Source of the DNA: Pleodorina starrii
Taxonomy: Eukaryota; Chlorophyta; Chlorophyceae; Chlamydomonadales; Volvocaceae
Reading direction: 5' to 3'
Assembly: GCA_030267565.1 (NCBI GenBank)
Contig: BRXU01000016.1
Span: forward strand, 2,064,501 to 2,128,500
DNA: 64,000 nt
The notes under the pieces were generated by a model. The model was not told where the DNA came from. It saw nothing but the letters and a program-made list of their open reading frames with translations, and made no database searches. How positions within the stretch are numbered: position 1 is the first letter of the stretch; each line of letters begins with the position of its first letter. Positions 35,084-64,000 of the stretch are shown here, piece by piece. Both the position numbers and the translations under genes were made by a program.

Positions 35084-38000
35084 CTACTCGCCACGCGTCA
35101 CCGAGCTGCAACCCGCGGCTGTAGCAGCAGCGGCGGCGGCAGCTGCAATCGCTGCGGGACCCGAATTCATTCGGGGACGGGGCGGGCCGAAGGGCACGGG
35201 CGGCGGGCCCAAGCCCTCGCTCAAGCTGATACACGCGCCGTCGTCGCCGCTGCCCGCCGTCGTCGCCGCCGCCGCTGCCGCCGCTGCCGCGGCGGCGCCA
35301 GCCGCATCGGCGAAGGCAGACGACAGGCCTGCCGCGCCGCCGCGCGCCGCCGCGGCCGCGGCCGCGGCAGCGCCGTTGCCGTTGTCACTGCCGCAGCACC
35401 CCCCGCCGGCGCTGATGGGTGCCATAAGGCCCACAGAGACCGAGAAGCTGTTGGCGCTCGTGCACCTCCGAAACCCGAACGACTGCACCAGGGGCCCGCC
35501 CTCAGCTCGGGAGCCGTCCGCGCCGGACGCCGACCCGAGGGACGGCGCGGGCCCGAGCGACGGCTCGCCGTCACCGCCGCCGCCGGCAGCAGCAGCAGCG
35601 GCGGCGGCGGCGACGGCCGCGCGAAACGCGGCCTCCCGACCGCGGCCGCCACTTCCGGTGGCCGAAGCGGCGGCGCCGGAAACGCCGGCGGCCGAAGCGC
35701 CGCCGTTGAACAAGCGCCGGTGCAGCATCGGCACCGGTGCCGTACAGCCGCCGGCCGCCGCCGCCATGCCGCCCGCCAGCGACACTCGCGGGGTGGCGCC
35801 GGCGCTGCTTTTCGCTGATCCAGATCCGGATCCTAGACCGCCGGCGCCGGCCGCCGCTGCCGCCGCTCCTGATACGAGCATCTTTGCCTGTTTAGGCTGC
35901 CATTTGGAGATCATGGCTGCAGATTCCCTCCAGGGAGGGATGACCATGCCCTTGGACCGGAGGGCCATGCCCATCTCGTCACACAGCACCTGCGCCGGCG
36001 GGGAGGCGGGGGGGGAGGGGGCAGAGCGAGGTGGTGGTGGCGATGTGTGGCAGGCAGGCGGGCGGGCAGGCAGGCGGGCCAGCGAAGCGCGGGCAGGCGG
36101 CCTTGCTTGGCCTGTTTTGGAAAGGGCATCTCGTGGGGTGGGTTTTGTTCCTGGGCCTCCACCTCTGCCGCCTCCTCCTTCCCTGCCGCCGCTAGCATTG
36201 TAGGGCGCGGGCGCGTGTGCGGGATGCAGCCCACCAGGGGACCCACCCATGCTCCACTTAGGCGAACACACGACGTATAACCACTACTGGTACTGCCCCG
36301 ACCAATCCCTTCGTACGATTTCCGTACCTCCACGACCATGGGCAGGCGCTCCTCCGCGCCGACGTACACGCGAGGCAGCGCCGAAACCAGCGCCTCGTAC
36401 CGCGGCGTCGGCGTCGCCACCTCAAATTGCTCTCGCAGCTCCGGATCCACGATGATGACGCCGGGGTGGTAGTACGGTACCGACGTCGCCGCCGTCGCGG
36501 CGGCTTCGCTGCCGCGCCGCCGGCCGCAGGCGGAGCCGGCGCTCCGCGCCAGCGAAGCCGCCGCGACGGCGGCGGCGGGCGACGGCGGCCCCGACGCGAC
36601 CATGCCGGGCGGCAGAGGGCACGTCACGGCCAGGAAGGTGTGGCGCAGGTTGCGCAGACACTCGCCGCCGGAGCCGCCGCCGAGCGCGTGCGTGACGGCG
36701 ACGTTGTACCCGCGCGCCGTCAGGCCGTCGGCCAGGTACGACAAGAGGTCGGATTCGCCGGCTTCTCCATTATCAGCAGGCGGCGCCGCCGCCGCCGTCG
36801 CGGCGGCGACGGCGGCGCCGCCGCCAGCCAGTGAGCCCGGCGCCGCCGCCATCAGCTCCGCCACCGCCTCCGCCACCGCCTTCTCCGCCGCCAACGCCGG
36901 CTGTACGAACGTCTGCAGCAGCCCGCACAGCTGCGCGATGAATAAGGCATCGCTGGCGACCGCCGCCGCCGCCGCCGCCGAGGAGCCCAAAGTCCCATCC
37001 CACGTCATCGGCCGCTCGCCACCGCCAGTCACCGCCGCCGCCGCCACTGGCGACGCGGTGCCGCTGCCGCGCCGCGCCGCGCGCTTCAGGTTAGCCGCCA
37101 GTACGGACGCCAGCTCGCGGAGCCCGAATTGCGAGGCTGCCGTACCGCGAAGGCCAATGCGGCGCAGCGAGTCGCCGCCGCCGCCTCGAGCCGCCGCCGC
37201 CAGCGCCGCCGCGCCCACGTCCGACAGGTCGGGATTTCCCGTCAGCGTGAGGCTCGTGAGTGACGGCGTGACGGCTAGGCAGGCCGCCAGGGAGGCGGCG
37301 CCGGCGTCGCCGATGGCGTTGTACGACAGGTCTAGGACGAGCAGCTCGCGGCAGGTGCGGAGCCCCTCGCACAGCGCAGCCACGCCTGCGCGTGTTTGTG
37401 TTGCCAAAAACGCACCGCCGCCACAAAAGCGCACGCAGGAGAAGACAGTCAGTGCTGTGAAAAATAGGCCACAAGCGCAAACGGGTACAAAAACCCTAAA
37501 AGCACAGCAGTGACGACAGCCGCGGCGTAGCCGGGACCCAAGCACACACGCAAGGGATTGCGGTTGTAACGACGTTTGCAGTCCGCACCCCGCGCGGCGC
37601 CTGCTTCGTGCCGTACCTTCGCACGTGATGCCGCAGTACGACAGCGTGATCGACTTGACGCCGGGGCAGACCTGCAGGCAGCTGGCGACCGCGCGACATG
37701 CCGCCGGGCCCAGCGGCCGCTTGCACAGAAACACGTGCCGGTCGGCGCTCGGATCCAGAAGCAGTTGGTACAGGTAACGGTCAACCGCCGGGACGCCCGA
37801 CGGCTCCAGGGACGCAACCATCGATGCGGGCAGCGGGAGCGGCGGCAGCGGCGCCGTCGCCGCCGGCGGCAGCACGGGCGCGAAGGCGGCGTCGCCGCTG
37901 TCAACGCCGGCGTCAGCGTCGTGCAGTTCGGCGTGGACGACTGATGGGACGTGGAGCGCCTGTACAGCAGCACAAAGCAAGCAAAGCGGCCAGCAGCATG

Positions 38001-40235
38001 GGTTGGATACAGTGATTTTTAGTCGAGTAATAAATTACTTGCAAGTTTGAAGTGATAAAAGTGGGTGTTGGGCTGTCAAGGTTGGGCGGATGCAGCATCA
38101 TTCAAATCAAAGATGCGTGCTGGAGACGCGACATGCGAAAGATTATCACAGTTTTGGACGATTCAGAGTTACAGAACAAAAGATCAAAAGGATTAATTCT
38201 AATTCTAATTTAATTCTTTAAAATTAAAAATACAAACATAATTAACAGACTGTTCGCCCTGGATTGCGAATTGCGAATAAATGTTAGGAGCCACCTGGCG
38301 AGTCCGCACAAGCCCCCGCGAGCCCTCCACTCCACTCCCTTACCCTGCCCGGTGCCCGTGCGTGCTAGCGCAGATCCCGCAACCCACCTCTTCGTACTCC
38401 GGCGGCGGCAGCATCTGCGTGTACGGCAGGTCAAACGGCTGATCCAACCGCAACAGCGCCAGCACCGCCGCGCTCACCGCATCCACATCCGCCACCCCGC
38501 CGGCGACCCCGGCGGCGGCGGCGGCAGCGGCGGCCCGCTCCTCGCCGCCGTCCTGCTCCGCCGTACCCGCGCTTATGTCCGGCAGGACGTCAAACAAATT
38601 GGCCGGCGGAAACAAGCCGCCGCCGCCGCCGCCGCCAGACTGGGCGTCTGCCGCCTTGACCGCCGCCGCCCAGGGCTCCGAGCGAGAGAGCGGCGCGTTT
38701 TGGCTGAAGGCCTGGCGGCGGCGGCCGTCGGCCGCCGCCGCCGCCGCCAGCCTGCCCCCGCGCGGTCGCGTCGTCCCGGTCAGGGACGTGGACGCCGACG
38801 CGGCGCCGCCGCCGCTGCCGTACGGCGCCGCCAGGCTAGGATGCCCCGTCAGGGAGCTTACGGAGCGAAACGCCGCCGCCGCGATGCTGCCGGCGAGGCC
38901 GGAGCCCTGGGCCGGCGGCGCCGCCGTCACCGGCATGGGCCCTATGGGCCCCAGCTCCCAGCTGAGTGTCGGGGAGTTAGAACCCAGCACCGCCGCGCCG
39001 CCGCTGCCGCCGCCGCCGCGAGCGGTGGTCCCTGCCCCCGCCGCGCCTCCGCCAGTGGTGAAGGGCGAGTCGGGTTCGGCGTGGGGCGCAGCGGCGGCTG
39101 CGCCGCCGCCGCGGCCTGCGGCCGCCGCCGCCGCCAGGACTTGCGCCAGCGCGGGATGTACGGTGGATGCAGAGGACGAGCAGGATCCAGCCGCGTTCGC
39201 GAGCGGCAGGGTGCCGGAGCCGGAGGCCCAGCCCGGCGTGTACGCTTGGTGCTGCTCCGAGACCGCCGCGCCAGCCTGTGAAGGTTGTCGTACAAAAGCA
39301 GAGTCCGCCTCCCCCCGGCTGTCGAAGACCAGCTGCTGACGTGGCGGCGGCTGCGACTGCCGTTGTACGGCGATGTGGGTCGGCGCGCCACTTTCCCTGG
39401 AGCTCGTCCCGCGAGGCGCTCCGTCCTCATTCGGCCCATAAGCCCTGTTACATCCAGCGACTCCGCCGCCGGCGCCAACGGCCATACGCCCGTACCCACT
39501 AGACATGACGCCGTCATGACTGACGCCCGCGGGCTTCAGCGCCAGCGCCTCCGCCGCCACAACGCTGCTGCGAACCGTCGAGCTGTAGCCGGCACCGGCG
39601 GCGGCGGCAGCGCCGCCGCCGGCGGCCGCGGCGGCGGCGCCGCCGCCACCGCCGCCGCAGCGGAGGGCCTCCGTCAGCGTCGCACTGGCGGTGCCGTGGC
39701 CGCCGCCGGTGAGTGCGCTGGCGGAGGCCGCGCCGCCCCGGCCGCCGCCCCGGCCGCCGCCGCCGCCGGCGCCGCCGCCGCCGGCGGCGCAGCGCGGCGC
39801 GGCGCTGACGGAGGCGCTGCCGCCGCAGTCGGGCAGGCGGCTGAAGCCCTGCGCCAGACAGGCCATCGCCGAGGAGGAGGAGAGGAGCTGGGAGGAGGAG
39901 GTGAAGACGGTCGCGCCGGAGGGTCCCAGGCCGTCGCCTTCAAAGAGCTCCGTCTCGATCGATTCCATGATCGCATCGTCGAAATCGGCGCTCGTGGCCG
40001 TGTCGAGAGGTTGGCTGAGGCTGGAGAACGAGATGCGGTCCGGGCGAAATGCGCCGACGCCGACGCCACAGCAAAGGCCGCCACTGGCGGGTGCCAAGTC
40101 CAGGCGGCTGCCCGGAGGCAGGCCGTCGTGGCCGGGCGCGGCGGCGGCGGCCGGCTGCATCGCAGGCTGAAGCTGGGCGTGCGGGGGCGCCGGCGGCGGA
40201 GGGTTGCGCTGCGCGGCCGGGGTCACGATCTGCAT
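35084..40235 (-). CDS. Leucine-rich-repeat protein with C-terminal DUF506 (PDDEXK-like) domain
   Basis: Minus-strand exons 38388-40235, 37617-37959, 36328-37385, 35084-35989 join in phase to 1384 residues. The first 616 residues are low-complexity Ala/Gly/Ser with one ordered-looking patch (SADFDDAIMESIETELFEGD). RNI-type leucine-rich repeats lie at about 705-830 (VKSITLSYCGI, LLVLDLSYNAIGDAGAASLA, LTSLTLTGNPDLSDVGAAAL). A DUF506 domain lies at about 935-1115: LRNLRHTFLAVTCP, VIIVDPELREQFEVATPTPR, ALPRVYVGAEERLPMVVEV and, across the last intron, LCDEMGMALRSKGMVIPPWR. The C-terminal 270 residues are again low complexity. DUF506 belongs to the PDDEXK-like superfamily; its function is unknown. 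The start at 40235 is the first ATG of an open frame that extends further upstream, so the N-terminus may be longer. Confidence 0.8.
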
Positions 40236-42897
40236 GCCCCGCAAGTTGTTTGCGTTAAGACGAGCAAGAGGATGTTTTTGTTGGTGGTGTTTTTGGCGTT
40301 GGTGAGGACGGCGGTCTTTCGGAGAGAAGCCGCCGGGCGAGGCAGTCGGAAGGTGACGGGGCGGCTCGAGTCGGGAAACAGAAGCGACGTTTTGCGATCT
40401 GAACTACGCAGACGCATTTACTGTGATTTCCATGAAGCGCCCGGCAAATGGTTGACGGTGATTATAGCTTGGGCGATCGGCAAGAGCGGCCGTCGCCGAG
40501 CGATTGCAGCGCCTCCGCTCCCGTCTGCAAGGTGCCGGCAAGATTTTTGGAGAGCGCGGCGTAAGATCATAAAATAGGTTAGAAATGTGACTGTGATCTA
40601 GGCCGAACAGGCCGACAGGCCAGAACGATGAATATCGCCTGAAAGCAGGGCGCAAGTCTGCGCAGGGTCGCGACCGAGGGAATACTTATGGCCGGGCGTC
40701 CGATGGCAATTACGACGGACAATTGGAAGGCGAAGAGACCACAAAAGTGGTTGGTAAAATCTTTTGATGTCATCCCCGTGGCCCCGTGCCTTCGCCTGGC
40801 GGCCCCGTGGATGCGCTACACCCTCCTTCAGCATACAGCCCCAGACGCAAACAAAAAGCATAATAAACATTGCTATTGATTGCAAACTTACCAACTGCTC
40901 CAAGACTCCCAAGACGCAGCCGCCTCACATTAACCCCGTAATCGCTATCCCCTCCAGTGTAAGCCCGAGTGAATTACTCACCAAATTTCAGATAATTTGG
41001 ACAGCCGTTTAAAGCATGGCTCCACGAACAGTCTTGTGGGATATCCTCCGGTCGAGAACTTAGCCGCCTTTTGTGAGTTCGCTTTTTGTGCAGATTGAAA
41101 AGATGTGATTGGACAGGTCCATGGCGCTAGTGCATCGGCATGTCTCTGAATGACGCTGCAACCTGCAAGAGTAGTGAGGCGGTTTTCGCACGTGGGGAGA
41201 GATGAACTACCGCCGTGTACCCGACTTACCGTACCGTTCGTCGTCTTGAGGGGCCATGTGCTTTTCGTACTCGCACCTTAGTGCGCAGAAATGAACGGTT
41301 ATTGATATTCCCCATTTCCTTGTCAAGACTTGAGGCCAGAGTTTTAACAGAGCGAGGCCTGGCTGGGAGCCTGGAACAACCCTAAAGCGGGGCCGCAAGG
41401 TGAGGAGAGCGTTGCCATGAAAGCATGATCTCACAGGTTATAGGACCACTGATTTTCAAGTGGTGTGCCTATCCTCCCCTCAAAATTGTGGTAAAGGAAA
41501 TGTAAGAGGTCCAGCCTGTCCCTGACGACCGACCCCGACGAGCGATGCTGCTGATGCTGTGCAATTAATGCATCGACGTTTTGGCAATGTACGTTGATGT
41601 GTAATTGCTTTAGGTCCGCGCCCGATCTTCTCCCGACGGTTGGAGGGCCTGGGTGGCTGGGGTGATCATGAAGCGCTCTCGTCACAATTTATGAGAAATT
41701 GTAACAATCCGTAATGACCTGTACATATCGCAGAAGAAACGATCGGGCTGTCATATGTCGGCATACCGGTACTTTCAGGAGAGGTCAGGAGCGCAGCTGC
41801 GCAGGGCCACATCACGCAATCTTCCGTAGGCAATTGTGTAACTGCACACACAATGTGTACAGTTACACAACAATGTGTGCAGTTGCAAAATTGCTGCTGA
41901 ATCGCTTTTGCGATTGTAGTTCGTCAAGTCGCCCTGAAGCACGTGCCATGGCGGTCGCTCCTCCGTACTTGTCCCTGCAAGCGCCACACGCTCGGGTCGC
42001 TACAACAACCGCAGCGCCAGCAAGCCATGGTGCCATGCCCAGAAAAGAGGTGGACCACCAGACGTGCGGTGACTTTGCGGTTCAGCGGCAACAACGGTGG
42101 TGGTGGTTGCACAAGCAGGCGCAATCACGACTCAACGTACCGCAACCGTCACCTATCACGGGCAGCTCCGCACCCCCATAAACATCTAGGGCCGCCGTGC
42201 GAATGCAGCTTCTGGAGGCTACCCCGCGGCCTGGGGTGATGGCTTGGACACTCCTTGCCATGTCACCAAACCTGCATGGGCTGCCGTACCGCAGCCGTGC
42301 ACTGTACCGTAACCCTCTCGGAAGGCGTGCACCACAGTAAATCCGAGGCACACAGCTGAAAGCATGGGAATTGAAGGTGTAGCGCTGCTAGCCACCTTCG
42401 ATCCGCGCTGTCTCAACACTCACTCAGCAGGGGGCTCTGGGCGAAAACCTGCGACTGTCCGCTCTGCCATGGGCGCTACACGTATGAGCGTTGAGCGACG
42501 TAAGGAGCGGTCGGCGGGGGCCCCTCTGGGGCGGCAACCTCACGCCATCAACATAAAACTTAAGATCTTGTAAAGCCCGTTAGCCCTAGGCAGTGCCCTC
42601 ATGCTTTCACGTCCGTTACAACCTGTTACGTGCGCGGCTGTTGTACAACAAAGTGACCTGTGCTGACTAAGTCTATCCAAAAGGCAAGAAACTGAGCGTC
42701 TTATGCTTCAATCTATTTTCTGGATTTGCTATTGCAAATACCGGTATGTTGCAATCGTTGATTTGACGTTGCCCAGGCTGTCCGCGCATAACCTGTGCGA
42801 GCACTATTTCTCTTTGCTCTTGACTACCGCAATGCTTGATAGCTTTTTCAGTCCTAAGAAGCTCTTTAATAGTTAATATACCGATGCAAAAGCATAG
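40236..42897. other. Divergent intergenic region between the LRR-DUF506 and LIG4 genes
   Basis: About 2.7 kb with lower G+C than the genes, presumably holding both promoters. Two consecutive minus ORFs (41685-41431 and 41434-41207) read protein-like (LLHFLYHNFEGRIGTPLENQ; MAPQDDERYGKSG) and may be a decayed mobile-element ORF. An inverted repeat lies at 41829-41893. No gene is supported. Confidence 0.45.
41829..41893. repeat. Small inverted/direct repeat cluster
   Basis: GCAATTGTGTAACTGCACAC and TGTGTGCAGTTGCAAAATTG are near reverse complements flanking 22 bp that contain another TGTGTACAGTTACACA unit. Confidence 0.75.
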
Positions 42898-61841
<18,944 letters not shown>

Positions 61842-62727
61842 GTAAGTGGGTGGGGGGGGCTGCGAATCTGAGGGAGTGGGGAGATGGAGGGGGAGGTGGG
61901 GGGAGGGAGGGAGGGAGGGAGAGAGCTGGGCGCTGGCTGGCGTGACGGCTTGCGGCGGTGGCGACGTGCGTTGGTGCTGGAGGGGGAGGAGTCGCTGTTG
62001 GGCTTGCCAAGGGCGGGCGTGCAGGGACACCGTTTTGGGAGCTGGAGGAAGGGCTTCCTGGGGCCGCGTGGTGCCGCGCTGCCTCCCATCTCCGAAGGGA
62101 TGCCGCCGGGTCCACATTACCTACAGACCTACAGAGGGCTTTTGGCGGTGGACTTGGCAGCTCCGCGGCTGCGCAGTGTGGAACAGGGGTCTGCCACCCT
62201 CGGGTGTGTGAGGGACGGGAAATGCCGTTGCATTTGACCAGCCGCGTGGCCGGAATGGGTGGTTGTTGCTCGTGCGCCGCGTGGGTTGGTCATTGGTGCA
62301 GCGCTGGGGAGTTGGAGACCGCGGTGGGGCGTGATTATCATGTGCTGGTTGTTGCAGTACGGCAGGAGATATGTTTGCTGTGGCTCAGAGGTGGTACGGG
62401 GAGGAATGGACAAGTGGACAGGTCCGGGGAGAGCCATGGACGGGTCCAGGTGGTCAGGCCCGGGTTTCTTGAGCCAGAGGGGACTTTTGTGTCACGAATC
62501 TCCCAACAGGGGTTTGAAGGTGAGAACAAAATAGCAGATAAAGATTGGATGTAGGGCTAAGGTGGATGTAAAATAGATAAATGGTGCTGAGCTGGCCGTT
62601 CTAACTGACACGGGACGAGTGCAGTACTTGATGTCGGAACCGTTGCAGTTTGGGACAATTTCTCCCGGCACGCACTTTTTGTCTTGAACCCATTTGCAAA
62701 GATCTGTTACAGAGGATATAGGTCGAA
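61842..62727. other. LIG4 3' region and upstream region of the coiled-coil gene
   Basis: No gene is seen. The first 700 bp are probably LIG4 3' UTR; the last 150 bp, lower in G+C, should hold the promoter and leader of the next gene. Confidence 0.5.
62567..62571 (+). terminator. Candidate TGTAA polyadenylation signal of LIG4
   Basis: GGATGTAAAATAG, about 725 nt after the stop codon and 157 bp before the next start codon. Position fits; no transcript evidence. Confidence 0.45.
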
Positions 62728-63246
62728 ATGGCGACTCCGATGCAACGCGCTGTTTTGATTGTTGGGGCGGCGAGCGGTCTCGGCTTCAGTGGGTATTACT
62801 TTTCCCAGCTCCAAGAGGTTCAAAAATTTGAGAAGGATAAGAAGGACATTGAGCGCCTCATCGAGACGGAGCGCAAGCGCTTGACTGCGACATCAAAGGC
62901 CCAGACGGAGCAAGAAAATCTCATCTCGGAGGCCGAGGGCCAAGTGCGCGAGCGGCAAAAGGCGATTAAGGACCTGGAGCTCAAGCTCGACGCGGCCCGG
63001 AAACAGGTGCAGCAGCTGGAGCAGCAGCTCAAGGGCAAGGGTGAGGAGTTGCAATCAAAGCAGAAGGAGCTGCACAGCGCGCAGGCGCGCTTGTCGGACC
63101 TGCGCTCGGAGGCGGAGCGCGCAAAGCAATCTGTGACGTTGGGCGAGCAGTCGCTATCGTTGGCTAGCCAGAAGGTCGCGCATGCGAAGCTCCTAACCAA
63201 CCCGCTTAACCACCCCAAGGTGAAGGAGCTGCTGGGCAAGCAGTAA
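62728..63246 (+). CDS. Small membrane-anchored coiled-coil protein, function unknown
   Basis: 172 residues in a single uninterrupted exon. Residues 7-25 (RAVLIVGAASGLGFSGYYF) form one hydrophobic segment, either a membrane anchor or an uncleaved signal. Residues about 30-150 form a highly charged coiled coil (KDIERLIETERKRL; KDLELKLDAARKQVQQLEQQ; KQKELHSAQARLSDLRSEAE), and a short tail LNHPKVKELLGKQ closes the protein. The start ATG has a strong context (GTCGAAATGGCG). The codon choice and lack of low-complexity inserts differ from the neighbouring genes. I do not recognise the family; organelle-membrane attachment is possible but not shown. Confidence 0.8.
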   Translation: MATPMQRAVLIVGAASGLGFSGYYFSQLQEVQKFEKDKKDIERLIETERKRLTATSKAQTEQENLISEAEGQVRERQKAIKDLELKLDAARKQVQQLEQQLKGKGEELQSKQKELHSAQARLSDLRSEAERAKQSVTLGEQSLSLASQKVAHAKLLTNPLNHPKVKELLGKQ

Positions 63247-64000
63247 ATACGGTGCGCAGGCTTCCTGGTCTTGGCTTGACATGCTCTGAACGTGGACGTG
63301 TGTTGCTGGCCCTCGGGTCGCTGCCGCATGCCGTCCAGTAGCGCATTACCACGCAAGAGGGCCTGAGAGAGCCCCAATTGTGTGTTATTTCTCAGTCTCG
63401 TTGGGACGCGGGAAATGTTTAATTAGTCACTATCACGTAGAGAGGGTGTCTCTGAGCGCCTAGCGGGGCTTGAGTCATAAGGAGGCTTGTGGGGCGACGC
63501 CGGCACGCCGTTCCGTCGCCTGCGGGACTGTCACCCAGATAAGCATTATCCGCGTTGCGCGTGTGCTCTCGAGACCGGATGCGAAACCGCTATTGACGGC
63601 AGTATTTAGGCGTTGGAGTGCCGCTGCCGCGCACTTGGCTTGACAGTCGGAGACGTGGCGAAGGTTAGCCTTGCCTGGGCCGCGCAACTCGAGGGGCGGT
63701 GCGCAGGCGGGAGCACGTGCCCTCCTGCCGCCGCGCGAACTGCAGCACTCTTGAGACTGCGGTGAAACGAATGCCGCCATGTGGGTTCGCCGGCTGAGCT
63801 TGCCACGGAAGGCTAGGGCGGCGCAGGGGAATCGTGGCGCATGGTGCGAGATGTGCCTTGCGATGCCGGAGTCGAACACGCGGGAACCCTCCATGACGCG
63901 TGCTGCCTGGGTCCTTCCCTTCCCCCTAGGCGAGGCAAGAGACCCACATGTTCGCTATTCGGCCTTCGGCTGCGCGTGTGTGTACGGTATGCCTCGAATG
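63247..64000. other. Right-edge stretch, no gene supported
   Basis: The first part is 3' UTR of the coiled-coil gene. A minus ORF (63894-63475, 139 aa) is open but has no motif and could be chance or the edge of a gene beyond the window. Confidence 0.4.

Noticed and set aside
38271..40577. Long plus-strand ORFs (336, 254 and 430 aa) across the LRR-DUF506 first exon
   Set aside because: Arg/Ala-rich antisense readings of poly-Ala/Gly coding sequence; the minus-strand exons join in phase and carry LRR and DUF506 motifs.
63475..63894. 139-aa minus-strand ORF at the right edge
   Set aside because: No motif, no splice context and ambiguous composition; not enough to call a gene.

Overview
The window looks like nuclear DNA of a volvocalean green alga (Chlamydomonas/Gonium/Volvox group). 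Evidence: strong G+C richness by eye; short exons with GTGAG/GTACG donors and CAG acceptors; very long Ala/Gly/Pro runs inside real proteins; TGTAA polyadenylation-type motifs; TTTTAGGG/CCCTAAAA telomere-type repeats inside introns; and dense simple-sequence arrays. The species is not determined. Exons were placed by reading frame, splice sites and family motifs; no alignment or transcript was available.

Layout. (1) 68-4831, minus: methylenetetrahydrofolate reductase, nine exons, running off the left edge. (2) 5396-8232, plus: a NOL1/NOP2/Sun RNA m5C methyltransferase, divergent from the reductase across 564 bp that hold a 72-bp tandem duplication. (3) 8.2-23.5 kb: a mobile-element island. 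It has a tyrosine recombinase with two duplicated 75-nt mini-exons (minus), a fold-back gene fragment, a long APE-endonuclease/RT non-LTR retrotransposon with a TAATG ORF1/ORF2 junction and one frameshift, and a 0.9-kb palindrome carrying two opposed copies of a Gag-like ORF. (4) 24070-25704, plus: TIM23, four exons. (5) 25.7-35 kb: no gene I can support, only weak relics and repeats. (6) 35084-40235, minus: a 1384-aa protein joining leucine-rich repeats to a DUF506 (PDDEXK-like) domain. (7) 42898-61841, plus: DNA ligase IV, about 24 exons and about 2095 aa, with an unusual C-terminal extension of about 930 residues. Its introns hold a 5'-truncated non-LTR element, a second element sharing that 3' tail, telomere-like repeats and several long arrays. 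(8) 62728-63246, plus: a small membrane-anchored coiled-coil protein of unknown function.

The genes are independent eukaryotic loci: folate/C1 metabolism, RNA methylation, mitochondrial protein import, an unknown LRR-nuclease-fold protein and non-homologous end joining. No operon-like logic links them. The most interesting material is the transposon island and the intron content of the ligase gene, not a new multi-gene system. I did not find a clear undescribed defence or biosynthetic system.
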